A stretch of 64,000 bases of DNA from Agathobacter sp. (GTDB taxonomy: Bacteria > Bacillota > Clostridia > Lachnospirales > Lachnospiraceae). Location: assembly GCA_017409825.1 (NCBI GenBank), contig JAFQRZ010000023.1, forward strand, positions 1 through 64,000. The letters run 5' to 3'. Shown here piece by piece: positions 25,669 through 34,918 of this stretch. The notes beneath the pieces were generated by a model. That model was given only the letters and a program-made list of their open reading frames with translations. It ran no database searches and was not told the DNA's origin. Every line of letters starts with the position of its first letter. Position 1 is the first letter of the stretch. The position numbers and the translations under genes were made by a program.

Positions 25669-26898
25669 TTACTTTGGCAATTTTACCGTAATTTGCAAGG
25701 TGTTTTCCTTTGGAGAAGAAGCGTGAATTTTTCCATTATGAGCTTCCACTATTGCTTTTGCAATGGAAAGACCTACTCCATGACCACCGGTTTGGGAATT
25801 ACGAGAGGCATCCATGCGGTAGAAACGGTCAAAAAGAAGTTTTAGCTGGTCTTTCGGAATGATTTGTAGAGTATCATTGGTAACACAAATAGTGATTGCA
25901 TTGTTTTGTTCTTCTACCAACAAGGAAATTTTGCTATTTACAGGTGAATACTTGAGTGCATTGTCCAATAAAATGGAAAACAGTTGGCGAATGGATTTTT
26001 CATCCCCACATAGCGTGAGCATTGGTGGAATATGATATTCCAGTTCTTTCCTCTGTTTTTGTGCTAGGTGCTGAAAAGAGGAAGTAGTCTCCGTTGCAAT
26101 TTCAGAGAATGGAAAGTCAATTGCAGGAAGGATATGCTCGGATTCTTCCATACGGGAAAGAAAAACAAGACTGTTTGTCAGTTCTGTTAACTGTGTAATT
26201 TGATTTTTGATATCACCTATCCATTCATTTTCGCCAATTTCCATTTCTAGGATATCTGTATCCGCGTTGATGATAGTAAGAGGCGTCTTTATCTCGTGGC
26301 TCGCATCTGTGATAAAGCGCTTTTGTTTTTCATAGCTTTCAGAAATCGGTTGAACAATTCGATTTGAGAAAAAGCTAATGAAGGCAAATACGATTAAATA
26401 ACCGCAGATGGAGATAGTGATACTTGCAAATAAAAAGGAATAATATGCATCTAGTTTTCTGCCACAATCTAAAAAGGTAATTCGTATAAAGGTGTCGTCT
26501 TCATGAATTTGATAACGGAAGTTTTGGATAAAACCTGTCGTTGCTCTTTTGTTTTGTACAGTATTTGCGAAAATAACAGCTTCCTCGCTATCAACAGAAA
26601 TAATGCGGCTTGTCTCTACAAATAAGATTTGATTACTATCCTTATCTAGGACGACAGAGAAATAGCGGGATTCATAGGGAATCTCAGGAGACATTCCGGG
26701 TGGAAGTTTGTTTCCAAATTTATCAGGTCCTACAGGAAATTCTCCTTTGTTTTCCGAGATGATGGATAAAAGCTTGTCTGCTTCCTGCGTCACAGCATTA
26801 TAGTTTACGATGTTTATACCTGCAATAATGACAACGAGAACGAGAAGGAGCGCGGACATAGACAGTAGTATAAATTTACGTTGTAATTTTTTTATCAT
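25669..26898 (-). CDS. Membrane sensor histidine kinase
   Basis: This 409-residue kinase has a first membrane helix (residues 10-32), an extracellular sensor region (33-165) containing PVGPDKFGNKLPPGM, and a second helix (about 165-190). The H-box is RFITDASHEIKTPL, followed by LLDNALKYSP (N-box) and GGHGVGLSIAKAIVEAHNG (G-box). It overlaps the response regulator gene by 4 bp. It lies divergent from the VTC operon, a frequent pairing in Clostridia, and probably regulates it. Confidence 0.93.
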   Translation of the reverse strand: MIKKLQRKFILLSMSALLLVLVVIIAGINIVNYNAVTQEADKLLSIISENKGEFPVGPDKFGNKLPPGMSPEIPYESRYFSVVLDKDSNQILFVETSRIISVDSEEAVIFANTVQNKRATTGFIQNFRYQIHEDDTFIRITFLDCGRKLDAYYSFLFASITISICGYLIVFAFISFFSNRIVQPISESYEKQKRFITDASHEIKTPLTIINADTDILEMEIGENEWIGDIKNQITQLTELTNSLVFLSRMEESEHILPAIDFPFSEIATETTSSFQHLAQKQRKELEYHIPPMLTLCGDEKSIRQLFSILLDNALKYSPVNSKISLLVEEQNNAITICVTNDTLQIIPKDQLKLLFDRFYRMDASRNSQTGGHGVGLSIAKAIVEAHNGKIHASSPKENTLQITVKLPK

Positions 26899-27566
26899 AT
26901 GATTTCCTCCAAGGAATATCCTGCGTTTCGTGTTGCTTTAATTTGAATATCGGCGTTGAGTGCGGTTAGTTTTTTCCTTAAGTAGGAGATGTATACCCAG
27001 ACAACGTTTAGTTCTGCATCCGAATCATAGCCCCATATTTTTTCAAAGAACCGTTCTGTAGATACGAGCTGTCTAGGATTTGTCATTAATAGCTCCATCA
27101 TCTGATATTCTTTATTGGCGAGACGGAAACTATCTTTTTTAGATGAAAGCTCATATGTGGCACGGTCAAGCGTGATATTTCCAAAAGAAAGTTTAGAGTC
27201 TACGGCTTGTATGCTTCTTGTCATCGTGCGGATACGTGCTAGAAGTTCTTTGGAATCAAATGGCTTGGTAAGATAGTCATTTGCGCCACTATCTAAGCCA
27301 AGAACTTTATCATCAATTTCAGATTTTGCAGATAAGATTAAGATTGGGATTTGATTTCCACTGGCACGTAGTCTTTTTAATACGGTAATCCCATCTATTC
27401 CGGGCATCATAATATCTAAGATGACCGCATCATACTCACTGGTTTCTATATAATCCAAGGCATCCTGTCCATTATAGACAGGGTCTACTGTATAATGATT
27501 TTTTTCTAAAATATGAACGAGTGCTTTTGACAGAGAAAGCTCGTCTTCGGCTAATAATAGTTTCAT
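26895..27566 (-). CDS. OmpR-family response regulator
   Basis: This 223-residue regulator has a receiver domain with phosphoacceptor Asp in AVILDIMMPGIDG (about residue 51) and Lys in LTKPFDSKELLARI. A winged-helix OmpR/PhoB domain (about 125-222) contains the WGYDSDAELNVVWVYISYLRKKL segment. AAAGGGG precedes the ATG. A TATAAT -10 lies at 27594-27599 on the minus strand. The divergent promoter carries a candidate direct repeat for it. Confidence 0.93.
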   Translation of the reverse strand: MKLLLAEDELSLSKALVHILEKNHYTVDPVYNGQDALDYIETSEYDAVILDIMMPGIDGITVLKRLRASGNQIPILILSAKSEIDDKVLGLDSGANDYLTKPFDSKELLARIRTMTRSIQAVDSKLSFGNITLDRATYELSSKKDSFRLANKEYQMMELLMTNPRQLVSTERFFEKIWGYDSDAELNVVWVYISYLRKKLTALNADIQIKATRNAGYSLEEII

Positions 27567-27647
27567 GGTAATTCCCCTTTGTTCAATATGGTTTATTATA
27601 GCATAGCTTAGTTACATTAAGTGTAGTTTAAAAATTTTTTATTGATT

Positions 27648-27665
27648 TTTAAGGTTCATTTAGGG
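27648..27665 (+). promoter_or_regulatory. Direct repeat, candidate OmpR-family site
   Basis: TTTAAGG (27648-27654) and TTTAGGG (27659-27665) repeat with an 11-bp period, the usual spacing for tandem OmpR/PhoB-type binding. They lie 39 bp before the VTC gene start. Confidence 0.45.
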
Positions 27666-27703
27666 TAGGAGGCGTAAACTCCTTGTGTAAAGGAGGGAAA
27701 AAT

Positions 27704-28417
27704 ATGGCATTTCAAGCAGTATTTCAGCGCCATGAACTAAAATATATCCTGACAAAAGAGCAAAAGGAAAGCGTCTTGCAGGCGATACAGCCATATATGA
27801 GTCTGGACCAATATGGACGAACTACAATTCAAAATATTTATTTTGATACCGAAAACTATAGGTTGATTCGTCGGTCTATAGAAAAACCTGATTATAAAGA
27901 AAAGATACGCATCCGAAGTTATGCAAATCATAATACAGATAATCTAGTGTTTGTAGAATTAAAAAAGAAATATCAAAAGGTTGTTTATAAAAGGCGTCTG
28001 TCTATGTCAGAAGAAACGGCAATATGCTGGCTGACAGGAGAGTGCTCATGTGAAATGGATTCTCAGATTGCAAGGGAAATTGAATATTTTTTGAGTTATT
28101 ATGGGAAATTAAAACCATCATTGTTTCTTTCGTATGAGAGAGAAGCCTATTACTGTAAGGATGGAATGGATTTTCGAATCACCTTTGATGAAAATGTAAG
28201 ATGTAGACAGGAACTTATGACATTTCAAAAACATGCAAATGGAATTCCAATATTGGAAAATAATAAAACATTGATGGAGATTAAATGTTCCGGAGGAATG
28301 CCACTTTGGATGGCAGAGATTTTGTCTAGGGAAAAGATATATAAGACATCTTTTTCAAAATACGGTACGGCGTATAGAAATATAATTTATCCACAATTGA
28401 AAGGAGAACAAATATAA
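27704..28417 (+). CDS. VTC-domain polyphosphate polymerase-like protein
   Basis: This 237-residue protein has the VTC fold features: RHELKYIL at the start, RTTIQNIYFDTENYRLIRRS, KIRIRSY, FVELKKKYQKVVYKRR, and FRITFDENVR, with alternating basic and acidic residues lining the tunnel. Yeast VTC makes polyphosphate from ATP; the bacterial homologues are less studied. The start at 27704 has AAAGGAGGG upstream. The ATG of the DUF4956 gene follows its stop directly. Confidence 0.85.
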   Translation: MAFQAVFQRHELKYILTKEQKESVLQAIQPYMSLDQYGRTTIQNIYFDTENYRLIRRSIEKPDYKEKIRIRSYANHNTDNLVFVELKKKYQKVVYKRRLSMSEETAICWLTGECSCEMDSQIAREIEYFLSYYGKLKPSLFLSYEREAYYCKDGMDFRITFDENVRCRQELMTFQKHANGIPILENNKTLMEIKCSGGMPLWMAEILSREKIYKTSFSKYGTAYRNIIYPQLKGEQI

Positions 28418-29110
28418 ATGGATTCATTGTTTTTAGGGCTATTTGATACAGATATGACGAGGACGATAGGATTAGAGGAATTTTTATTATGTGTAGGGTG
28501 CTCTCTTGTTATAGGCATAATTTTAGCATTGGGATACATGGTTCATGCTAGATATTCAAAAAGCTATATTATGACACTTGCAGTTTTGCCTGCGATTGTC
28601 TGTGTGGTAATTATGATGGTAAATGGAAATATTGGAACAGGACTTGCAGTTGCAGGTGCATTTAGTTTGGTTCGTTTTCGTTCGGTTCCAGGCTCTGCAA
28701 AAGAAATTACCATGCTGTTTCTCGCTATGGGAACAGGATTGCTAACAGGCATGGGGTACATTGGTTTTGGTTTTGTGTTTGCAGTAATTATGAGTGTGGT
28801 GGTTGCCTTGTATAATCGTTTGGATTTTGGTGCGCAGAAGAAGGCTATGCGATATAAAACCATACGAATCACGATCCCAGAGGATTTGGATTATACGAAT
28901 GTGTTTGAGCCTGTATTTGAGATATATGCAGATTCGTGTGAATTGGTGCGAGTAAAAACATTAAATATGGGAAGTATGTTTCGAATTACATATAACCTTA
29001 CAATGAAAAAAGAGGCAAACGAAAAAGAAATGCTTGATATGTTGCGTTGCAGAAATGGCAATTTAGAAATATCGCTTTCTAAGCAAGATAATTCGGTAGA
29101 AGAGTTATAG
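28418..29110 (+). CDS. DUF4956 membrane protein
   Basis: This 230-residue protein has four hydrophobic segments in residues 20-135 and a conserved cytoplasmic motif SLVRFRSVPGSAKEI, then a soluble ferredoxin-like C-terminal domain. DUF4956 genes recur next to VTC-domain genes in bacteria, which suggests the two form a membrane complex. The function is unknown. It starts directly after the VTC gene. Confidence 0.85.
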   Translation: MDSLFLGLFDTDMTRTIGLEEFLLCVGCSLVIGIILALGYMVHARYSKSYIMTLAVLPAIVCVVIMMVNGNIGTGLAVAGAFSLVRFRSVPGSAKEITMLFLAMGTGLLTGMGYIGFGFVFAVIMSVVVALYNRLDFGAQKKAMRYKTIRITIPEDLDYTNVFEPVFEIYADSCELVRVKTLNMGSMFRITYNLTMKKEANEKEMLDMLRCRNGNLEISLSKQDNSVEEL

Positions 29111-29121
29111 GAGGACTAGGT

Positions 29122-30594
29122 GTGAAAAAAAGAATAGTATCAATATGTTTGATAGGTGTATTGCTGTTTTCTGCTTGTGGAATAGACGGGGAGAATGGAC
29201 AGTCTCAGAATAATACAGAAGCAAATTCTGAAAATGAATCCTCCACAATTAATACAGATGAGATATTCAGCAACCGAGATTTTAAAACGGAGTATGAAGA
29301 TAATTGTGCATATATTCAGTTAAAAGAATCTACGGCTACATGTGAGTCAAATGCAGTAGAAATTAATGGAAGTACGATAACCATCAAAGATGAAGGTACT
29401 TATGTGGTATCAGGGACGTTAGAAAATGGAATGCTCGTGGTAGATTCTGAGGAAACAGATAAGACACAAATCGTTTTAAATGGAGCAGCGATTCATAATG
29501 AATCATCGGCTGCAATTTACATCAAACAATCGGATAAGGTATTTATTACCTTAGAAGAGGGAACAGAGAATACGTTGTCTAGTGGAAGTAGTTTCCAAAA
29601 TATAGATGAAGAAGAGATTGACGGTGTAGTTTATTCGAAATCAGATTTAACTTTCAATGGTAACGGTGCAATCCGTGTCCAAACACAAGGTGGTCATGGT
29701 ATCGTTTCCAAGGATGATCTCATTATAACAGGAGGAAACTATGCGATAGATGTTAGCTCACATGGACTGTCGGCAAACGACATGTTAGGTATCGCTGAGG
29801 GAGATTTTAAAATTGTATCGGGCGAAGATAGTATTCACTGTGATACGAATATATATATCCAGAATGGTAGTTTTGAAATTGATGCCACAGATGATGCGGT
29901 TCATGCAGATGCAACCTTAGACATTTGTGGTGGAAAAATGAATGTATCAAACTCATATGAAGGATTAGAGGCACTCGATATTAAGGTTTCAGGAGGAGAA
30001 ATTCAAATTACGGCTAGTGATGATGGTTTGAATGCTGCTGGTGGAGCGGATAGCAGTGGCTTTGGAGGAATGGGAAATGACCAATTTGGCGGACCTGGTG
30101 GCGGTCCAGGAGGAAGACCTGGTGGTGGCATGAATGGTGGTCATGGCGGTATGCAGAGTGGTTCCTCAGATGGTAGTATAGTCATTTCGGGTGGCACACT
30201 TTATATTAAAGCATCCGGAGATGGAATTGATGCAAATGGAACGGTCGAGATTACTGGGGGTAACATCACGGTTTGCGGTCCAACACAGGGAGATACAGCG
30301 ACATTGGATTATGATGTAAGTGCTGTGATTACAGGTGGGACCTTTATCGGCACAGGTGCTAGGAATATGGCACAGACCTTTAGTGATTCAGAACAGGGAG
30401 TCATCGCTGTAAGCATAGGAAATCAAGAGGCTGGAACCACAATTACATTGACTGATAGTAGTGGGGATATTGTTATTTCATATGCACCAGAGCTCCCTTT
30501 TGCAATAGTAATTTTAAGTAGTCCGGATATTATTAAAGGAGAAACATATACGATTACCGTAGGTGAAGCTTCTGGTGAATTTGCAGCGGAATAA
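29122..30594 (+). CDS. Carbohydrate-binding-domain (DUF4353-like) lipoprotein
   Basis: This 490-residue lipoprotein has lipobox LFSAC (Cys about residue 19). Its body is built of beta-helix-like repeats rich in GG-x-y and DDG motifs (ISGGTLYIKASGDGIDANG and similar). A Gly/Pro-rich linker at about residues 314-345 (GGPGGGPGGRPGGG) interrupts it. This fits the DUF4353 'carbohydrate-binding domain' proteins that accompany VTC and DUF4956 genes. The start is GTG after AGGAGGAC. It may bind surface polymer; that is inference. Confidence 0.8.
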   Translation: MKKRIVSICLIGVLLFSACGIDGENGQSQNNTEANSENESSTINTDEIFSNRDFKTEYEDNCAYIQLKESTATCESNAVEINGSTITIKDEGTYVVSGTLENGMLVVDSEETDKTQIVLNGAAIHNESSAAIYIKQSDKVFITLEEGTENTLSSGSSFQNIDEEEIDGVVYSKSDLTFNGNGAIRVQTQGGHGIVSKDDLIITGGNYAIDVSSHGLSANDMLGIAEGDFKIVSGEDSIHCDTNIYIQNGSFEIDATDDAVHADATLDICGGKMNVSNSYEGLEALDIKVSGGEIQITASDDGLNAAGGADSSGFGGMGNDQFGGPGGGPGGRPGGGMNGGHGGMQSGSSDGSIVISGGTLYIKASGDGIDANGTVEITGGNITVCGPTQGDTATLDYDVSAVITGGTFIGTGARNMAQTFSDSEQGVIAVSIGNQEAGTTITLTDSSGDIVISYAPELPFAIVILSSPDIIKGETYTITVGEASGEFAAE

Positions 30595-30598
30595 AAAG

Positions 30599-30642
30599 AA
30601 AAGTGCTGTCGCAAAAATGATATTTTGCGACAGCACTTTTTG
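30599..30642. terminator. Bidirectional terminator
   Basis: AAGTGCTGTCGCAAAA pairs with TTTTGCGACAGCACTT around a short loop, followed by T-runs on both strands. It separates convergent genes. Confidence 0.92.
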
Positions 30643-30651
30643 TATTTTATT

Positions 30652-31431
30652 TTAGGTTAAAGAACCAACACCAAGTACGATAATTCCTAAAAGGACAAGG
30701 ATAATACCTGTAGCACGGTTTAAGGTCTTTGTACTTGCTTTATTAGCAAAACGAGCACCAAGACGTGCAAAGATTAAGGTGAAAATGATACAAAGGAAAA
30801 GTACCAAAAGGTCAGGCATTTCCTGGTCAATGATGAAGTGGCTGATAGAGCCCGTCAATGCGGTAAAGGTCATAATGAAAACACTGGTACCAACGGCTGT
30901 TTTTAATTCATAGCCAAGTACGACAGTAAGCATCATGAGCATCATCATTCCGCCACCTGCACCGACGAAACCACAGATAAAGCCAATCATGGTTCCGCAA
31001 AGAATTGACTGAATGAAACGTTTTTTTGGTGAAACAGCAGCCATGGCTTCTTTGGTGGTGTTTACAGGTTTGATGATAAATTTCACACCAAGCATCATGG
31101 TCATAAATACGGAAGCACCACCCATTGCTTCATTAGGTAGGAAACTTGCTACCCAGCTACCAACCATGGTAAATACCAAAACGGAGAGCATCATAACAAT
31201 GCCGTTTTTGATATCAATATTTTTATTTTTGTGGTAAGTATATGCACTAACGGCACTTGCTAATACGTCACTGGCAAGTGCAATTCCGACTGCACTGTAG
31301 GCTGGCATATCAAGGAAGGTTACAAGCATAGGTGTGATAACAGCTGCTGCACTAAGACCGGCAAAACCAGTTCCAAGACCTGCGCCCAAGCCTGCAATAA
31401 GGCAGACGATAATTGTAATAAGTAATTCCAT
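30652..31431 (-). CDS. TauE/SafE family anion permease
   Basis: This 259-residue membrane protein has seven to eight hydrophobic segments and the family's duplicated Gly-rich motifs: AGLGAGLGTGFAGLSAA near the start and GFICGFVGAGGGMMMLMML in the middle. The family exports or imports sulfite, sulfoacetate or related organosulfur anions. The substrate here is unknown. A GAAAGGAAAAA site precedes the ATG. It follows the MATE gene on the same strand by 28 bp. Confidence 0.85.
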   Translation of the reverse strand: MELLITIIVCLIAGLGAGLGTGFAGLSAAAVITPMLVTFLDMPAYSAVGIALASDVLASAVSAYTYHKNKNIDIKNGIVMMLSVLVFTMVGSWVASFLPNEAMGGASVFMTMMLGVKFIIKPVNTTKEAMAAVSPKKRFIQSILCGTMIGFICGFVGAGGGMMMLMMLTVVLGYELKTAVGTSVFIMTFTALTGSISHFIIDQEMPDLLVLFLCIIFTLIFARLGARFANKASTKTLNRATGIILVLLGIIVLGVGSLT

Positions 31432-31459
31432 TTCATTTTTCCTTTCGTAGAACTTTTAT

Positions 31460-32833
31460 TTATTCTGCTTTTGCAGTTTTTGCCATAATCTTCTTGAATT
31501 GTGTGAAGAATACAATGGTTGTAATAGCTGCAGCGAGGATATCGCTGACAGGCTCCGCAAGGAATACCGCAAATACTTTATCTGCGAAGAAGAGTGGCAG
31601 AATAAAGATAAGTGGAATCAAAAGGATAAGCTTACGAAGGAATGCCATTACCAAACTGATTGCAGCCTGACCGAGTGCCATGAAACTCTGCTGGCAGGCA
31701 AGCTGGAAGCCTACGGAGAAGATACCAGCCATGTAAATGCGGATTGCCCAAGATGCATATTCTGCTAAAGCTGCATCTGTGGTAAAGATACCTGCTAATA
31801 CATTTGGGGCTAACATACACAATCCCCAGAAGATTGCTGCATAGCCGACACATACGCCGAACTGCATGAAAAAGGCTTTTTTTACACGGTCCGCATTTCC
31901 AGCACCATAGTTATAACTCATGATTGGCTGTCCGCCCTGTGTGAAGCCCTGAAGTGGCATGGTAACAAGCATATTAATACTTGTGATGATAGTCATTGCC
32001 CCGACAGCAATGTCACCGCCGTATTTTGCAAGGCTTGTTGTAAAGCTGATAGAAAGTAAGCTTTCGGTAGAAACCATGATGAATGGTGAAATACCAAGAG
32101 CTAAGGTAGGTCCAAAAATCTTTGGATCTAATTTCATGTTATCTTTTCTTAATTTCAAAATTGTTTTATCGCCAGAAAGGAAGCGAAGAATCCAGATTGC
32201 ACCAACTGCCTGGCTTAAAATGGTTGCCAGAGCAGCACCTTTTACTCCCATACCAAGACCAAAGATAAAAATTGGGTCAAGGATGATGTTGATGACTGCA
32301 CCGATAACGGTTGTCAGCATAGCAATGTTCGCAAAGCCCTGGGTCGTTACAAATGGATTCATACCTGTAACGATGAGTACAAAAACAGTGCCAAGCACAT
32401 AGATGCGTGCGTAGTCAACTGCATAAGGCAAGGTTATTTCACTGGCACCAAACAAAGTGAGAAGTGTTGGTGCAAATATGTAGATGACAATAGTGAGAAC
32501 TACTGCAAATACGAGTAAGAGCAGGAATGAGTTCGTCATAATCTTTTCTGCTTGGTCCTTATCATTTTTTCCAAGGGCAATGGAAGCGAGTGGAGCACCA
32601 CCTGCACCAGCTAACATCGAAAAAGCTGTAATGAACATCATAATTGCAGAGAAAAGTCCCACGCCAGTTAAGGCGGAAGCACCTACCTCTGGAATGTGTC
32701 CGATATAAATACGGTCAACGATGTTATAAAGTAAGTTTACTACCTGAGCAACTACGGCTGGAATTGCCAGTTTAAAGAAAAGTTTTGGGATACTGCCAGT
32801 ACCCATTTCGTTGGTCTGTTTGTTTTCTTGCAT
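31460..32833 (-). CDS. MATE family efflux transporter
   Basis: This 457-residue protein has twelve membrane segments and MATE features: the opening GSIPKLFFKLAIPAVVAQVVNLLYNIVDR-type helix, GAGGAPLASIALGKND in loop 2-3, and the second-half equivalent GFTQGGQPIMSYNYGAGN. It exports drugs or metabolites using Na+ or H+ gradients. The divergent MerR regulator may control it. Confidence 0.9.
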   Translation of the reverse strand: MQENKQTNEMGTGSIPKLFFKLAIPAVVAQVVNLLYNIVDRIYIGHIPEVGASALTGVGLFSAIMMFITAFSMLAGAGGAPLASIALGKNDKDQAEKIMTNSFLLLLVFAVVLTIVIYIFAPTLLTLFGASEITLPYAVDYARIYVLGTVFVLIVTGMNPFVTTQGFANIAMLTTVIGAVINIILDPIFIFGLGMGVKGAALATILSQAVGAIWILRFLSGDKTILKLRKDNMKLDPKIFGPTLALGISPFIMVSTESLLSISFTTSLAKYGGDIAVGAMTIITSINMLVTMPLQGFTQGGQPIMSYNYGAGNADRVKKAFFMQFGVCVGYAAIFWGLCMLAPNVLAGIFTTDAALAEYASWAIRIYMAGIFSVGFQLACQQSFMALGQAAISLVMAFLRKLILLIPLIFILPLFFADKVFAVFLAEPVSDILAAAITTIVFFTQFKKIMAKTAKAE

Positions 32834-32884
32834 GTCGAATCCTTTCTTTTTTACTTTGTTATTTATTTATATAGTAAACCCTGT

Positions 32885-32890
32885 TATAAT
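32885..32890 (+). promoter_or_regulatory. -10 element of the MerR gene
   Basis: TATAAT lies 28 bp before the MerR-family ATG. The -35 is weak, which fits promoters activated by MerR-type proteins; no clear dyad was identified. Confidence 0.45.
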
Positions 32891-32918
32891 AATAGAGTCA
32901 AGTGCAAAAGGAGAAAAT

Positions 32919-33725
32919 ATGAAAAATTATTTTACAATAAGTGAGTTTGCAAAGCTAAGAAACATTAATATAAATTCGCTGCGTTATTATGAGAAGCTTG
33001 GATTGTTAAAACCTGCGGTTGTGGATGAGAATACAGGGTATCGTTATTACTCTGCAGAACAGGTTTCTATCCTAAATAAGATTATTCTGTGTATCCAGTT
33101 AGGGATTCCATTGAAAGAAATGGTGCAGTTTTTAGACGGGGATGGAAATTTGCAGTCGCAGATGTTATTGGAGCAAGGAAGGATTATTGCACAAAAACGT
33201 ATTCGGGAGATGCAGAATAATTTGGATTATATCGAATATTCTTTGAAGAATATTGAAGAAAATAAGGTGTTTATGCATCAAACAGGAGTGTATGAGAGAT
33301 ATTTTGAAGAGCGTAAGGTGATGATTACGGATTATTATACAGATATTGCTGTTTTGGAACCGAAATGTTTTTTGGCTGAAATTTCAAATATCTATAAGTA
33401 TGCGCAGAAAAAGGGAATGTTCCCAATCTTGCCAGCAGGACAGATTATGAAACTGGATGAAGATGGACAGGTTCGATTTTGCTTCTTTTTGGAAATATTA
33501 AATTGTGATAAAATGGAGGAAAAGGTGCTTACTATTCCAGCGGGAACGTATTCCTGCGTACAGGTAGAATTGGAACCGACACTGGATTTTTTGAAGGTAA
33601 TCGAGGAAAGCTGGAAAGAAGAAGGGGCTAAGACGATTATCTTAAATAATGTTATGCTGGAGAAATATAGTTTTGAAACTCGACCAAGTGAGTTGCAAAA
33701 AGTGGAAAGGATAGATTTACTATGA
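32919..33725 (+). CDS. MerR-family regulator with effector-binding domain
   Basis: This 268-residue regulator has the MerR winged helix at residues 1-70 (YFTISEFAKLRNININSLRYYEKLGLLKP), a dimerisation coiled coil (75-120) and a C-terminal GyrI/BmrR-like ligand domain. This is the BmrR/Mta class that senses hydrophobic drugs. The ATG at 32919 has AAAAGGAG upstream; the longer frame is spurious. It is divergent from the MATE exporter, its likely target. It overlaps the next gene by 4 bp. Confidence 0.88.
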   Translation: MKNYFTISEFAKLRNININSLRYYEKLGLLKPAVVDENTGYRYYSAEQVSILNKIILCIQLGIPLKEMVQFLDGDGNLQSQMLLEQGRIIAQKRIREMQNNLDYIEYSLKNIEENKVFMHQTGVYERYFEERKVMITDYYTDIAVLEPKCFLAEISNIYKYAQKKGMFPILPAGQIMKLDEDGQVRFCFFLEILNCDKMEEKVLTIPAGTYSCVQVELEPTLDFLKVIEESWKEEGAKTIILNNVMLEKYSFETRPSELQKVERIDLL

Positions 33726-34228
33726 TTCAAATTGTAATTGCAAATATCATTGATTTTATCGCATCTATGGTGCAGATTTATTCAGGCACCGTAAAGGAAA
33801 AGGGAAAGATATTAGTGTTGCAGATTGTGCAGCTAGGAATGCAAACCGTAAGCATGGTGCTTCTTGGAGCAATCCCAGGCGCCATCAGCAATGTGCTTTC
33901 CTGCGTTCGAAATTATCTTTGTTATAAAAATATATTTACCTGGCCAATTAAAATTGTCCTGATTGTATTATCCTTGATTCTTACCGTACCATTTAATAAT
34001 CAGGGGTTGCTGGGGTATCTGCCATTTGCGGTATGTACGATTTATGTATTGTTTATGGATATCAAAGATCCGATTAAATTTAAGGTATTAGTAACACTTA
34101 CTTTTGTGCCTTGGATTTTCTATTTCTTTATTATCAAATCATATACAGGAGCATTTTTTGCGGCGACAACGGTTGTGACAAATGTGTGGACGCTGGTTCA
34201 GATGATTCGTGGAGAGAAAAAAGAATGA
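33722..34228 (+). CDS. YgjV-like small membrane protein
   Basis: This 168-residue protein has five to six hydrophobic segments and the pattern of the YgjV inner-membrane family (GAIPGAISNVLSCVRNY). The family's function is unknown. It overlaps the MerR gene and probably shares its promoter. Confidence 0.7.
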   Translation: MIQIVIANIIDFIASMVQIYSGTVKEKGKILVLQIVQLGMQTVSMVLLGAIPGAISNVLSCVRNYLCYKNIFTWPIKIVLIVLSLILTVPFNNQGLLGYLPFAVCTIYVLFMDIKDPIKFKVLVTLTFVPWIFYFFIIKSYTGAFFAATTVVTNVWTLVQMIRGEKKE

Positions 34229-34248
34229 TAATGTGAGGGAGAAGTTTT

Positions 34249-34869
34249 ATGGGAATGGAACAGTTACACAGCGGGGAAATATATTATCCAAATGACGATT
34301 CCATCATGGAAGAACAGTTTCAGTGTTTGGAACGATTATATGAGTTTAATGCCACACGTCCATCTGAAATGGAGAAACGGTTGGCATTGATGAAGGAGAT
34401 GTTTGGTGATATCGGAGAAGATTGTTATATTGAGCCTCCGTTTCATGCGAATTGGGGAGGCAAACATGTACACTTTGGACGAAATGTATATGCTAACTTT
34501 GGATTAACCTGTGTGGATGATACCCATATCTATGTAGGCGACTATACAATGCTAGGGCCGAATGTTGTACTTGCGACAGGAGGACATCCGATTTGTCCAG
34601 AATTAAGAGAAAAGAGTTACCAGTTCAATATGCCAATTCATATTGGCAGAAACTGCTGGCTGGGAGCAGGTGTTATCGTGCTTCCTGGGGTTTCGATTGG
34701 AGATAATACTGTTATCGGTGCTGGCAGTGTTGTAACAAAGGATATTCCAAGCGGTGTCGTAGCAGTGGGAAATCCATGTAAGGTGCTTCGCGAGATAAAT
34801 GAGCGTGATTATGAGTATTATTATAAGGATAAGAAGATACCGGAAGAGATGCGTTGTGAATATAGATAA
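34249..34869 (+). CDS. Maltose/galactoside O-acetyltransferase family protein
   Basis: This 206-residue enzyme is a left-handed beta-helix (hexapeptide repeat) acetyltransferase of the LacA/Maa group. It has PPFHANWGGKHVHFGRNVYANFG, the catalytic His in ATGGHP, and repeats such as IGRNCWLGAGVIVLPGVSIG ending in VVAVGNPCKVLREI. It uses acetyl-CoA to acetylate a sugar; the natural acceptor is unknown. GAGGGAGAAG precedes the ATG. Confidence 0.92.
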   Translation: MGMEQLHSGEIYYPNDDSIMEEQFQCLERLYEFNATRPSEMEKRLALMKEMFGDIGEDCYIEPPFHANWGGKHVHFGRNVYANFGLTCVDDTHIYVGDYTMLGPNVVLATGGHPICPELREKSYQFNMPIHIGRNCWLGAGVIVLPGVSIGDNTVIGAGSVVTKDIPSGVVAVGNPCKVLREINERDYEYYYKDKKIPEEMRCEYR

Positions 34870-34918
34870 ATTGGAATTTGTAGAGAACAGAAAATTTGAA
34901 GTTTTGGAGATGTAAATT

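Noticed and set aside
25609..25845. Short plus-strand ORF after the exporter gene
   Set aside because: It begins inside a bidirectional terminator and runs antisense through the conserved G-box of the kinase gene.
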